Shown: positions 1-9,112, counted from the first letter of the stretch. The stretch is DNA of 64,000 bases from Pseudofrankia sp. DC12 (GCF_000966285.1 NZ_KQ031391.1:3569208-3633207); one strand, 5' to 3'. Translations and numbers: made by a program. The notes: generated by a model not told the origin, from the letters alone.

Positions 1-247
1 GGTCTCGCCTGACGCCGTCCGTGGCCGGGGACACGTCAGGCCGTGATCGCCGTCTTGTTGCGCCACGAACTCGAAGGGAGACGCCGATCTGAGGTAGACG
101 GTGATCTTTTGGAGGGGTGCTGCACGGGAGATGGAGGTTGGCCCTCCGTGATCGCCATGCGGGTGGTGGTCACAAACCGCCGTCAGCGGCGTCAGCCGAA
201 CAGCTGGGGTCGTGAGCGTGACGGAAAAGGCGCGGCGGTGATCGTGT
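1..247. other. Left flank, no gene recognised
   Basis: Only short arginine- and glycine-rich open frames occur here, none with a recognisable domain or good ribosome binding site. The stretch lies directly before the presumed 5' end of the group II intron and may be the interrupted 5' exon context. Confidence 0.4.
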
Positions 248-613
248 CAGGTGTGGGCCGGGAAGGCGAGCGCGAGCGAACCACCGTTGAAGTGTCGAAA
301 AGATGTGGATGGCGTCAGAACCGGGGCAGTGAAACGGCTTCGGGATGAGTCTGGGGGTTACCCGTCTACTGCCCAGACGGCGTCCGGCATGCAGGTGGCG
401 CGAGCCCGGTCCGGGCTTCCGTGTGGAACGTGGGAACTTTCCGTATGCCACGTCTCGCGTCGAGTATGGCGTGGGTGAGGGAGAACTCCAAGCGGCGGAA
501 TCCGTGAGGACAGAGTACCGAAGGTGGAAACGGAAGGGGCGGACCGCCTCGTAGTAGCGCGGAGACTCCTGTAATGGGGGTGGAGCGAAGGGGGCGGGCT
601 GTCCGGTGACAAT

Positions 614-1921
614 GTGTCGGTCAACCGTTGGATGCGGGAGGAGCCGGTCGGCGTGTCACAGCCGAAACCGTTTGACATTGACAAGCGGCTGTTCGTGGAG
701 GCTTTTGGGAGAGTCCGGGCCAACAAGGGTGCGGCGGGAGTCGACGGGACGTCGATCGCCACGTTCGAGAGCAGGCTTAAAGACAACCTGTACAAGACGT
801 GGAATCGGATGTCGTCGGGTACCTACTTCCCGTCGCCGTTGCGTGAGGTGGTGATACCGAAGCCGGAGGGTGGCTCGCGCGTGTTGGCGGTGCCGACCGT
901 GGCGGATCGGGTCGCGCAGACGGTGGCCGTGCTGGTCCTGGACCCGCGAGTGGAGCCGATGTTCCATCGGGACTCCTACGGGTACCGGCCAGGGCGCTCG
1001 CCGCTGGACGCGGTCGCGGCCGCACGTACGCGGTGCTGGAAGAACGACTGGGTCATCGACCTGGATATTCGGGCGTTCTTCGACAGCGTGCCGTGGGATA
1101 AGCTGATGGCGGCGGTGCACCGGCACCTCGACTGGGATACCCGATGGGTCGGGCTGTATGTGGAGCGCTGGCTGAGGGCTCCCCTGGTCCGAGCGGACGG
1201 GACCCGGGAAGAACGGACACGGGGATGCCCGCAGGGGTCGCCTGTGTCACCATTGCTGGCTAACATCTATCTTCACTATGCGTTCGACACCTGGATGATC
1301 CGGGAATTTCCGGGTGTCCTGTTCGAGCGGTTCAGTGACGATGTGGTCGTGCACTGCACCAGCGAGCAGCAGGCTCGCAGGGTGCTGGCGGATATACGCG
1401 GCCGGCTGGCGGAATGTGGCTTGGAACTGAACGAGTCCAAGACCCAGGTCGTTTACTGCGCGGACGACGGACGGAGGAAACCCTGGGACGGGCCGACGGG
1501 CTTCGACTTCCTTGGGTACACGTTCCATGCCCGGACGGTTCGCCGCCGGGACGGGGCACTGTTCGTCGGTTTCACTCCCGCGATCAGCGACAGGAATGCC
1601 AAACGGCTACGCCGCCAGATACGCCGGTGGAGGTTGCATCGGCGCACGGCCGGGACTCTCCAGGACCTGGCAGCGAGAATCAATCCGCTGATCAGGGGTT
1701 GGATCAACTACTACGGTGCGTTTACACCGTCTCGGTTGGCTCCGACCCTCCGCCTGATCGACGCCTACCTGGCGCGATGGCTGCAACGCAAATACAGGCG
1801 GTTCCGACGGCGGTGGCGCCGGTCGCTACGGTTCCTCGCGGAGGTACGTCGCCGCGACCCGGGACTGTTCGCGCACTGGCAGCAACCGCTGGCGGTCGGT
1901 AGGACAGCACGAGCCGGATGA
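614..1921 (+). CDS. Group II intron reverse transcriptase/maturase
   Basis: This 435-residue protein starts at GTG and supplies reverse transcriptase and maturase activity for splicing and retrohoming of its host intron. The fingers-palm motifs are clear: VIDLDIRAFFDSVP at about 147-160, GCPQGSPVSPLLANIYL at about 204-220 and the catalytic FSDD at 240-243. FSDD replaces the usual YADD but keeps both metal-binding aspartates. A maturase (X) segment with RGWINYYG lies near 350-360, followed by an arginine-rich tail that could bind RNA. No HNH endonuclease domain follows, as is common for bacterial introns that target DNA hairpins or replication forks. The stop codon falls inside domain V, a normal arrangement. 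No frameshift is visible, so the element may be active. Confidence 0.93.
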   Translation: MSVNRWMREEPVGVSQPKPFDIDKRLFVEAFGRVRANKGAAGVDGTSIATFESRLKDNLYKTWNRMSSGTYFPSPLREVVIPKPEGGSRVLAVPTVADRVAQTVAVLVLDPRVEPMFHRDSYGYRPGRSPLDAVAAARTRCWKNDWVIDLDIRAFFDSVPWDKLMAAVHRHLDWDTRWVGLYVERWLRAPLVRADGTREERTRGCPQGSPVSPLLANIYLHYAFDTWMIREFPGVLFERFSDDVVVHCTSEQQARRVLADIRGRLAECGLELNESKTQVVYCADDGRRKPWDGPTGFDFLGYTFHARTVRRRDGALFVGFTPAISDRNAKRLRRQIRRWRLHRRTAGTLQDLAARINPLIRGWINYYGAFTPSRLAPTLRLIDAYLARWLQRKYRRFRRRWRRSLRFLAEVRRRDPGLFAHWQQPLAVGRTARAG

Positions 1922-1944
1922 GTCGAGAGGCTCACGTCCGGATC
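1911..1944 (+). ncRNA. Group II intron domain V
   Basis: The 34-base hairpin begins GAGCCGGATG, turns through a GAGA-type loop (agtcGAGAggct) and closes with CACGTCCGGATC. It matches the size and layout of the catalytic domain V, including the AGC-like triad position near its 5' end (here GAGCC). It overlaps the last codons of the reverse transcriptase. Confidence 0.85.
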
Positions 1945-1986
1945 TGTGGGGGCCGGCGGGTGAGACTCCCGCCGGCTACCCGGCAC

Positions 1987-2300
1987 TCTCGACCGGTCAC
2001 GGAATCGCCCCGGTTACGGCCGCGCGAGGGTCAAATGGCGATCACGGCGGGGTTTCGCGACCTGCGCGACCGGGTCAGCGGGCTGGCCGGGCGGCGTCGA
2101 CCGGCTGGGGAGGTGGGGCCGGCGAACGTCGGCCACACGTGGTTCGAGGGGTGGGCGAGTGGCCCTCCTGGACTGTCTCGCGGTCCTGTATGCTTCTCCA
2201 CGGAGCACAGAGCGGTCTAAGGATCTAGATCTGAACGAGGATCTAGGCCGGCTGACCAGCAGGTGGTTCGTACGGTAAGGTCGCAAAACTGAACGCCCTT
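1987..2300. other. Spacer between intron and tRNA-Asp
   Basis: There is an open frame (ATG at 2035) reading MAITAGFRDLRDRVSG and ending at 2220, but it has no recognisable family. A run of GATCTAG-type repeats (2222-2248) precedes the tRNAs. It could include the tRNA promoter, but no confident -35/-10 pair was identified. Confidence 0.35.
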
Positions 2301-2375
2301 GGTCCCGTGGTGAAGCCTGGAGTTCACGCCGCCCTGTCAAGGCGGAGGTCGCGGGTTCGAATCCCGTCGGGACCG
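2301..2375 (+). tRNA. tRNA-Asp (anticodon GTC)
   Basis: The acceptor stem ggtcccg (2301-2307) pairs with cgggacc (2368-2374), with G75 as discriminator. The anticodon stem ccgcc/ggcgg encloses the loop ctgtcaa, giving anticodon GTC at 2336-2338. The T loop ttcgaat is canonical. CCA is not encoded, as usual in many actinobacterial tRNA genes. Confidence 0.96.
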
Positions 2376-2427
2376 CGCACAACGTCCGAAGCGGCCAGCC
2401 TGCTGGCCGCTCGGATGTGTCGTCTGG

Positions 2428-2501
2428 GGGCAGGTAGCTCAGTCGGTACGAGCGTCCGCCTGAAAAGCGGAAGGTCGGCGGTTCGACCCCGCCCCTGCCC
2501 A
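2428..2501 (+). tRNA. tRNA-Phe (anticodon GAA), attachment site
   Basis: Acceptor gggcagg (2428-2434) pairs with cctgccc (2494-2500). The anticodon stem tccgc/gcgga holds the loop ctgaaaa with anticodon GAA at 2462-2464. The T stem ggcgg/ccgcc has loop ttcgacc. The gene lies 52 bases after tRNA-Asp. Its 3' half is repeated 7.2 kb away at 9622-9665, so this tRNA is the integration target of the downstream element and remains complete after insertion. Confidence 0.96.
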
Positions 2502-2503
2502 CC
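2460..2503. repeat. Left attachment core (attL-like) in tRNA-Phe
   Basis: This 44-base block runs from the anticodon loop to just past the acceptor stem. It recurs at 9622-9665 with one mismatch (A at 2466, G at 9628), and the last 37 bases are identical. A direct repeat of a tRNA 3' end flanking integrase genes is the standard mark of site-specific integration. Confidence 0.88.
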
Positions 2504-3039
2504 CATTTGACCTGCGGAAATACCCGAAATTTCGATCAACGCCTGATCGATATATGGCAACGCGTGTGGCAACGGGACCGTCCAATCCCAGCGGCCGACC
2601 GGCTCGGACCCTGGCTGACCTGCGAAGACAGCGAGGCTGACCGTCCGCTTTTCGGGTGGAAGGTCACGAAGATCCTTTTCTAGGGGTGGCCGGCCGACGG
2701 TGTTCCGGCACTGTTTGTGCTGGTAGGAGGCCCCAACGACCGTCCGGGCGCGGGGGCATTCGTTCGCTGACGTCCATGGACGTTGCCACACAACATGGCC
2801 CTGTATGGCAGAGGAGCTCGCCCGGTGCCCTGCTGGCGAGCGACCCACCTGCGACGATGAAGAGGATCGAGGAGAGCGCACGTCCGCTTATTGGGCGGAC
2901 GGTCCCGGATCGCGGAGGCGATCAAAAACCGATCAGCGCAGCGCGCAGGTGATGACCGTCCGGGCGACGCCCAGCACGAGGGCGGCTACAGCACCTCACG
3001 AGCCTTCTTCCGCGAACCCGTCGGAACTGCGAGCTGTGG
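2504..3039. other. Element left end, arm sites and no clear gene
   Basis: After the tRNA-Phe core come paired TGGCAACG repeats (2555-2574), then copies of the motif GACCGTCCGC (for example 2639-2648) and its inverse CGGACGGTC (2896-2904). Open frames here show no family resemblance. In the frame of the next gene the bases before 3040 read RRNCELW without a start codon, so that gene could begin earlier or be 5'-truncated. Confidence 0.4.
2555..2574 (+). promoter_or_regulatory. Paired arm-type repeats TGGCAACG, left
   Basis: TGGCAACG occurs at 2555-2562 and 2567-2574, a 12-base period, starting 52 bases after the tRNA-Phe core. The same layout (TAGCAACG twice, 12-base period) lies 64 bases after the second core at 9729-9748. 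Direct repeats at a fixed distance from a core site resemble integrase arm-binding sites; the role is inferred. Confidence 0.5.
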
Positions 3040-5040
3040 ATGGACTTCACCGCGATCACCGCCCCGGCCTGGCGGCGCTTCGCCAAGGAGTACCTGCTCG
3101 CCCGGCTGGCACCCACCCTCGACGAGGTGGCCGTGCTCGCGCACGCCTACCGGACACCGCTGGCGCTGACCAGCTGCCACCAGCGGCTGCGCGCGCTGAC
3201 CGGCTGGCTGAACTGGCTGACCAGCCACGGCGTGTCCAGCCTGGATCAGGTCAGCCAGCAGCACTGCGACCGGTATCTGAACCAGCGGCGGGCCCGGCAC
3301 GATCCCGACGGGAACCCGGTCGGCCCGCTCGGGGACTACAGCGTCCGCCTGATCGCCGCGGTCATCATCGAGCTCGCCTACTACACCGAGCTGTTCACCG
3401 CCGACCGCTACCCGCCCGGCTTCCTGCCCTGGTCGGGACGATCAGCCTGGGCGGTAACAGGGGCCAACCCGCCCGGGTCCAACACCACCCCGGTGGTGCG
3501 CCAGCAGGTGCTGGCGCCGATGCTCGCCGCCACGCTCTACCTCGTCGGCACGCTCGCCGAGCCCATCACCCTGCTGCGCCGCGGGCTGGCCGCCCACCAG
3601 GACCAGGTACGGGCGCTACCCGGCTCGCACGCCACACCCGCCGCCCTGCGGGTCGTCCTGCGCCGCCACGAGTCCACCGGCATTCCGTTGGAGCAGGTCG
3701 CCGACCACATCGTGCACGGTCGGCTGGCCCGGGGCTGGGCCGACGACGACCCGCTGCTGGCGGTCAACCTGCACGCCCTGGCCCGCCGCACCGGCCGCGC
3801 CAAGATCAGCAACACGACCGTGCAGGCGCTGCGGCCGGCGATCGAACACACCCTCCGCCTGGTCGGCGTCGAACGGCCCTGGGGCCGCGACGCCCCGCAC
3901 GTCGAGCGGGCCGACGGCGCGGGCCCCATCCGGTGGACACTGCCGATCGACGAAGCCGACGTGCGCTACCTGGCCGACCACCTGTTCACCGCCTGCCTGC
4001 TGGTGACCGCCACCGTCACCGGGATGCGCGAGTGCGAGCTGATGGAACTGCGCACCGGCTGCCGCCGCCCACCCGCCGAGGACACCCTCGACCGGCACCG
4101 GCTGACCGGCACCCTCGTCAAAGGCCAGCCCCTCGGCGGCACCCGCGACGAATGGGTCGTCATCGGCGAGGTCGACCACGCCATCGCCGTCGCCGAACGG
4201 CTCCACAGAACGGAGCGCCGCGACGGTGACCTGCTGTTCGGCCGGTTTGCCTTCGCGTCCCGCTACCAGCACCTACGCTCCTGGGTGAACGGGCCGGCCG
4301 GCCGGCGGCTCGGCCTGGACCCCATCCCCGACGACCCGGTCAACCCGCGGATGCTGCGCCGCACCCTCGCCCAAGAACTCGCCTACCGGCCCGGCGGCCT
4401 GCTCGCCACGAAAATCCATTTGAAGCATGTGTCGGTGGCGACGACCGAGGGCTACGCCGCCCGGCCCGGCGGCGCCCAAGCGAAACTGCTCGCCGAGATC
4501 AGCGAACACGAAACCGAACGCAACCAGCAGCTGATCCTCGCCGAATACCGCAACCACCAGCAGCAGATCATGCCCGCTGGGCCTGGCGCCCGGGACCTGA
4601 CCGCCTTGTTCGCGCACATCGACGCCGAGCTCTCCGCCCACGCCCCCATCGCGCCCGGGGTCCTCGACAGCGACAAACATGTGATCAACCTGCTGTCCAA
4701 ACGGGCCGGGACGCTGCACCTCGGCGCCGCGAACTACTGCTGGTTCATCGACCCGGCCCGCGCGCTCTGCCTGACACTCGCCGGCACCCCGACCGCGGAC
4801 AAGCCCCTGGCCGGGATGTGCGACTCCGCCCGCTGCCCGCAGGCCACCCACCACCCCTGCCACCGCGACGTCTGGGCCGACACGGTCACCCAGGCCACCG
4901 CCTTCCTTGGCAACCTCGGCCGCACCCACACCGCCGAACGCGCCCGGCTACGCGGTGAACTCGCCCGCGCCCAACGTGTCCTGGACGCGATCGACACCGC
5001 GTCTGGATCATCCACGGCTTCCGACGCCGAAAGCGAGTAG
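3040..5040 (+). CDS. TnpB-like tyrosine recombinase (large site-specific integrase)
   Basis: A 666-residue DNA breaking-rejoining enzyme of the large integrase class that works with partner recombinases in Tn554-like elements. An N-terminal SAM-like region (about 1-110; ARLAPTLDEVAVLA, LTGWLNWLTSHG) precedes a long insert and the catalytic domain. Catalytic candidates are Arg330 in TGMREC, the RMLRRTLA box near 435, His463 in LKHVSV and the nucleophile Tyr472 in TTEGYAA. The tail has a cysteine/histidine cluster (MCDSARCPQATHHPCH, about 587-603) that may bind zinc, then a helical end. It is followed four bases later by a DUF6262-like gene, the usual TnpB-TnpC pair. The start at 3040 is uncertain because in-frame coding resemblance seems to continue a little upstream. 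Confidence 0.85.
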   Translation: MDFTAITAPAWRRFAKEYLLARLAPTLDEVAVLAHAYRTPLALTSCHQRLRALTGWLNWLTSHGVSSLDQVSQQHCDRYLNQRRARHDPDGNPVGPLGDYSVRLIAAVIIELAYYTELFTADRYPPGFLPWSGRSAWAVTGANPPGSNTTPVVRQQVLAPMLAATLYLVGTLAEPITLLRRGLAAHQDQVRALPGSHATPAALRVVLRRHESTGIPLEQVADHIVHGRLARGWADDDPLLAVNLHALARRTGRAKISNTTVQALRPAIEHTLRLVGVERPWGRDAPHVERADGAGPIRWTLPIDEADVRYLADHLFTACLLVTATVTGMRECELMELRTGCRRPPAEDTLDRHRLTGTLVKGQPLGGTRDEWVVIGEVDHAIAVAERLHRTERRDGDLLFGRFAFASRYQHLRSWVNGPAGRRLGLDPIPDDPVNPRMLRRTLAQELAYRPGGLLATKIHLKHVSVATTEGYAARPGGAQAKLLAEISEHETERNQQLILAEYRNHQQQIMPAGPGARDLTALFAHIDAELSAHAPIAPGVLDSDKHVINLLSKRAGTLHLGAANYCWFIDPARALCLTLAGTPTADKPLAGMCDSARCPQATHHPCHRDVWADTVTQATAFLGNLGRTHTAERARLRGELARAQRVLDAIDTASGSSTASDAESE

Positions 5041-5044
5041 CCCC

Positions 5045-5506
5045 ATGCGCGTCAGCGACGCCCAGCGCCGCGACACCGAAGACCGCATCCGCGCCACCGC
5101 CCGCGCACTGCTACGCGGCGAACTACCACCCGGCGGCAAGTGCGACACCACCACCCTGGCCCGCCTCGCCGGGATCTCCCGGGCCACCCTCTACCGCAGC
5201 TACCCGCACCTCAAGGCCGAGTTCGAAAAGCAGTTCGCCGACCTTCACGCCACCGGCGGCACCGTCGTCGACTCCCGAGACGCCCAGATCACCCGCCTCA
5301 AACGGGACAACGCCGACCTGCACCGCCGGCTCGCCGAACGCGACAGCCAACTCGCCGAGCACGAAGCGTTCAGAACCCTCGCGATCTCCCGGCTCGCCGC
5401 CCAACACGACGAGATCCACCGCCTCCGCACCGCCGCGGCGGCCCCCGCCGGCACACTGCGCGCCCTACCTACCCGACGATCCACCGGCCAGATCGGACCA
5501 TGCTGA
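5045..5506 (+). CDS. TnpC/DUF6262-like recombinase accessory protein
   Basis: This 153-residue protein has a predicted helix-turn-helix (TTTLARLAGISRATLYRSYP, about 37-56) followed by a long coiled coil (about 78-135; RLKRDNADLHRRLAERDSQL). That is the architecture of the small third protein of Tn554-type modules. There it is thought to assist or orient recombination rather than cut DNA; that role is known only from the family. The gene starts four bases after the stop of the large recombinase and must be co-transcribed with it. No disruption is seen. Confidence 0.8.
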   Translation: MRVSDAQRRDTEDRIRATARALLRGELPPGGKCDTTTLARLAGISRATLYRSYPHLKAEFEKQFADLHATGGTVVDSRDAQITRLKRDNADLHRRLAERDSQLAEHEAFRTLAISRLAAQHDEIHRLRTAAAAPAGTLRALPTRRSTGQIGPC

Positions 5507-5573
5507 CCGCGCCAGACCGGGGACAGCCACGAGCCATGACCTGCCTCACACCCAAGCGCTCCGACACGGCTCG

Positions 5574-5698
5574 AAACGAGACACGACCGCTCGCCGCCGA
5601 ATTAAACGAGACACGCAGACTGCGGACAAAAAGCCGATTCTCTCTGCTTTGTGACAGCGTCTCGTTTTCTCCTTTCGGTGGGGCTGGCTGTCTCGTTT
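5574..5698. repeat. Symmetric AAACGAGACA site array between recombinase operons
   Basis: AAACGAGACA occurs at 5574-5583 and 5604-5613. The reverse complement occurs as CGTCTCGTTT (one mismatch) at 5658-5667 and TGTCTCGTTT at 5689-5698. The direct pair is spaced by 30 bases and the inverted pair by 31, so the layout is mirror-like around about 5635. The array fills the 235-base gap between the DUF6262-like gene and the TnpA-like gene. It could be recombinase binding sites at an element end or junction, or an operator. Both are inferences. Confidence 0.6.
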
Positions 5699-5741
5699 GC
5701 CGGTTGCGGGGTGGTGTGCGGCGTTCGTAGGGTCGCGCCTC

Positions 5742-7229
5742 GTGTATCTGACCTTCTTCTCCGGTGCGGGCTGGCAGGGCTGGGATGTGGCGGCGGCGCC
5801 GGCGATCCCTGAGCGGATGCCGGTGCTGGTCGATGACGATCTGCGGTTCGACGGCGACGGTGGTGTGCCGCGGCCGGCGGTCGTGGTGAACCGGTGGCTG
5901 TGGGAGCTGCCCACGAGGGGTGCGCCGGCGAGCGCGACGTGGGCGGCCTACGCGCGGGTGCTGCGGGACTGGATCGAGTTCCTCACGGGCCTCGGGGTCG
6001 GTCTGTTCGACGGCCGGGAGGCGTTGAAGCGGGCGCTGGGGGCGTATGCGGCGCACCGGGCGGACGGGCCGGTGGCGGCGCGGTTCGCGGCGACGACCTG
6101 GAACCGGCACGTGAGCGTGTTGTCGTGCTTCTACCAGTGGGCGGTGGCCGAGGGGTATGCGGTGGCGGTGCCGTTCAGCTATGCCCAGGGCCGCGCCGGT
6201 TTCGCCGGTCCGGCCGGGCCGGTGCGGGTGAATCTGGCCCGGCGGCGGACACCGAAGGCGCACGTGACCATCAAGTATCTGGAGGCCGAGTTCGCGGAGA
6301 TGTTCGTGCGCGCGCTGGCGGGGCTGCGGCCCGATGGCGTGGCGGACGAGGGCTATCGGGGCCGGGAGTTGGAACGCAACGCCGCGATGGCCCGGTTGGC
6401 GTTGGCGAGCGGGCTGCGCCGGGCGGAGTTCACCTACCTGCTGGTCTACGAGGTCCCGGCGCTGCCCCGAGCGGCGAGGGACCTGCCGGTGCCGCTGGCG
6501 GTGCCGGCGGGAGTGGCCAAGGGCCGCAAACCCCGGACCACCTGGGTTGATCACGCCGCGTTGGAGGCGGTGCACCGCTATGTGGGGCTGGACCGGGCGG
6601 CGAGCACGGCCGGGTCGTCGTGGCGTCCCCCGCCCCGGTGGGGAACGCCACTGCACGTCAGCGACCCCGACCCGATCGGCGGGCGGGTCAACGGGGTCCG
6701 GGTGCGCTGGGCGAGCCTGCGTCCCGCGGACCGGCGGCGCCTCGTCGACCCGGACGGTGGGTCGTGCCTGCTGGCGCTGCGCGGTGACGGCGGGCCGTTC
6801 ACCGCGTGGGACAGCGTGTTCACCCGCGCCTCAGAGCGCATCCGCGAGGCTTTCGAGCCCCGCTTCCCGCATGTCCACCCGCACCGGCTGCGGCACTCGT
6901 TCGCCCTCGCCACGTTGGAGAAGCTGGTCGGCGGCTACTACCGGCAGGCCGCGGCGCTCACGGCGGCGACCGGCGGCGAGGGCGGCCCGGACGTGGCGTT
7001 GGCGTTGTATCTGTCCAAGGCCGACCCGCTGATGGTGCTGCGTGACCTACTCGGCCACTCCTCCGTGATGGTCACCGAAACCTACCTGCGCCGGTTGGAC
7101 ACCACCCGCATCTACCGGGACGCCTACCAGCACGCCGGCGCCGCCCACGGCCTGACGGCCGACCCTGCTGCGCAGCGTGAGGCGGACGCGGAGTTCACCG
7201 GCACCTACGTGGAGGGGGACGAGTTCTGA
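5742..7229 (+). CDS. TnpA-like tyrosine recombinase/integrase
   Basis: This is a complete phage-integrase-fold recombinase of about 495 residues with the full catalytic set: Arg226 (SGLRRAEF), His381-X-X-Arg384 (HPHRLRHSF), His439 (LLGHSSVM) and nucleophile Tyr448 (VTETYLRR). The N-terminal core-binding region (about 45-160) contains WAAYARVLRDWIEFL and FYQWAVAEGY. GTG at 5742 is chosen as start; an in-frame TTG at 5697 would overlap the last AAACGAGACA-type site, so the true start is not settled. The stop codon overlaps the start of the next gene by one base, indicating an operon. It is the best candidate in the element for an active strand-transfer enzyme. Confidence 0.9.
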   Translation: MYLTFFSGAGWQGWDVAAAPAIPERMPVLVDDDLRFDGDGGVPRPAVVVNRWLWELPTRGAPASATWAAYARVLRDWIEFLTGLGVGLFDGREALKRALGAYAAHRADGPVAARFAATTWNRHVSVLSCFYQWAVAEGYAVAVPFSYAQGRAGFAGPAGPVRVNLARRRTPKAHVTIKYLEAEFAEMFVRALAGLRPDGVADEGYRGRELERNAAMARLALASGLRRAEFTYLLVYEVPALPRAARDLPVPLAVPAGVAKGRKPRTTWVDHAALEAVHRYVGLDRAASTAGSSWRPPPRWGTPLHVSDPDPIGGRVNGVRVRWASLRPADRRRLVDPDGGSCLLALRGDGGPFTAWDSVFTRASERIREAFEPRFPHVHPHRLRHSFALATLEKLVGGYYRQAAALTAATGGEGGPDVALALYLSKADPLMVLRDLLGHSSVMVTETYLRRLDTTRIYRDAYQHAGAAHGLTADPAAQREADAEFTGTYVEGDEF

Positions 7230-8575
7230 TGCCCGCCCAGCTGCGAGAGGACGGGCTCGGGATCGCCTGCGTGTTCAGCGACGGCCGCCGCCGAGCGTTC
7301 ACGGTCGCGGGCGTGGCGCCAGCGCCGCTGGCCGCTGATCTGCTGGTCGGGCTGGCCGGGCTGGTCCACCCGCACGGCAGCGTCGACGCGCCGGCCACCG
7401 TCGGCTGCTACCTGACCGGCCTGAAGGACCTGGCCGCCTTCGCCCACGGCCGTGGGCTGGCTGGTGGGGCGGCGACGCTGACCCGCGCCGTGCTCGCCGA
7501 GTACTGGCTGCAAGCGGGCTGGCTGGCGGAGCTGACGACCCGGCGGATGCTGACCAGCTACGACACGACGACCGGTGCCTTGCCGCCGCCAGTGCGGGAG
7601 CTGGCCGGCGGGCGGCTGTTCAACTCCGCGCCGGCGTCGACGCCGCTGGTCCCCTACCCGGTGCAGGAGTGGGAACGGCTGCACAAAGCCTGCCGGACGG
7701 CGGTCGATGAGGCGTTCGCCAGCCACCGGGTCATGCAGGCGGCGGCACGGCGTGGCGGCGACCCGCGCGAGCTCGGCTTCAGCCAGGACAATGTTGCCTG
7801 GCTGCTGGCCGAACACGGTCCGGCCACCGCCACCGACGTCGCCGCGTATCTGGGCCGGACCAACCGGTGGATCGAGCTACGCGGCGGGGTCCGCCCCGTC
7901 TGCCAGGCTCTCTACCCCGACGTCCACACGGTGATCGCCTACCGGCTGCTGCTGGGCATCTACACCGGGATCGTGCCCGACGGCATCGCCGACCTCGGCG
8001 TGAGCGACCTCGACTGGGCCGGGGACGCCACCGTGCTGCTCGCCTACGTCAAGGGCCGGCGGGCAGCCGAATCGGTCACCCTGCCCGCCAAGGCGGTCCG
8101 GCTGCTCGAGCAGTGGCTGGCCCACAGCGCGCCCGCCCGGGCCTTCGCTCCCGCCGGACTACGCGGCCATCTGTGGGCGCACTTCCACTACTACGCGGCC
8201 CGCACGGGCAGCCGGCAGCAGTGGTGGACGACGCAGGTTCCCGCGCCGACCCAGCGGGCGTGGGCGCAGCGCCGGGGCCTGACGGTCGACCGGCGCCGCA
8301 TCCGCACGACCTACCTGTCGTTGCGGGACCGGCGGTCCTGGCACGGCAGCTCCCGGACGCTGATCGACCCGAACCACAGCCCGGCCGTGGAAGGCGACAG
8401 TTACCTCACCGCCACCACCCCCGCCCAGCGTGAGGCGGTCGAGGCGGTCATCGCCGACGCGCAGCACGACATGCTGCGCCGCGCCCACCCGCCGGTCGTG
8501 CTCGGCGACGCCGACACGGCCGCCGCGGTGGCTGGCTTCCCGCGGCTGGCCGCCGACCTCGGTGGTTGCCCGCTG
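7229..8575 (+). pseudogene. Third recombinase-module protein, 3' truncated
   Basis: Coding resemblance runs for about 449 residues from the ATG at 7229, then stops. After LAADLG the frame continues into sequence that is antisense to a TIR gene remnant, reaching a stop at 8896. The region reads as a degenerate tyrosine recombinase: an N-terminal core-binding part (VGCYLTGLKDLAAFAHGRG), a helical middle, RRRIRTTYLSLR near 355 and NHSPAVEGDSYL near 381, which resembles a His...Tyr box II. It overlaps the TnpA-like stop by one base. Loss of the C terminus by an insertion or rearrangement at about 8575 probably makes the module defective. Confidence 0.7.
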
Positions 8576-8579
8576 TGTC

Positions 8580-9112
8580 CGGTTCCTGTGAGCCGCGGAG
8601 CGGGTGCTGGCCTGGGTGCGCGAGGAAAGGCGGGCTTGCTGATAGGTGGGGCGCTGCGGGGGCGCGCAGGGAATGCGGGTGCCGAGGTGGGTTTGGCTCG
8701 GCCGTTCAGGGAGTTACGCACTTGGTCGAGCAGGTCACGCTGCGCGTCATCGGCGGCTAGGCCGAATAGGTCGATGGACACCACTCCGTGGAGCAGTCCG
8801 GGCCGGTCGCAGTCCTCGACACGGATCGGCAGGAGTTTGCGGCCGAAGCCTGTGGGATCAGCGGCTTGGGCTGCTTGCCACTCCTGTTGGCCGTAGACGG
8901 AATCGAGGTAGGCGGCAGACAGGATCGCGATCGTCCGAGTCGCTCGCTGCACCCCATCGTTCATGCGAAACTGCCAGTTCGAGCCGGCGACGAAGTCCCA
9001 AGCCTGGATCAAGACGCTGTAGCGAGAGTCCTCCAACTGCCAAGCCACCCACTCAGCCCACGCGCGGTCTGTGTGGGTGTAGGAGACAAAGAAGTCTCAC
9101 CCGTCGGCGCGC
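8580..9112 (-). pseudogene. TIR-domain protein fragment 1
   Basis: The reverse strand encodes a good TIR domain: DFFVSYTHTDRAWAEW (betaA and following helix, from about 9112), then WQLEDSRYSVLIQAWDF, SAAYLDSVYGQQEW, LLPIRVEDCDRPGLL and VSIDLFG, with a proline/alanine-rich linker after about 8700. A TGA stands directly before DFFVSY in the same frame and no start codon leads into it, so the 5' end is broken. The linker then runs into the truncated recombinase at about 8580. In actinobacteria such TIR domains head multidomain NB-ARC/TPR or effector proteins; none of the later domains survives. Confidence 0.8.

Larger units (their letters stand above)
248..1986 (+). mobile_element. Group II intron with intron-encoded reverse transcriptase
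   Basis: A maturase-type reverse transcriptase is followed immediately by a good domain V (1911-1944) and a domain VI-like hairpin whose arms are gccggcggg and cccgccggc (about 1950-1975). The intron should end near the AC at 1985-1986. The 5' end is set at the GTGTG at about 248 because group II introns start GTGYG, and the roughly 360 bases before the protein hold structured-looking GC-rich RNA (domains I to IV) including a CTCGTAGTAG segment at 547-556. The 3' end is fairly secure. The 5' boundary is a guess that comparison with an empty site would fix. Confidence 0.75.
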
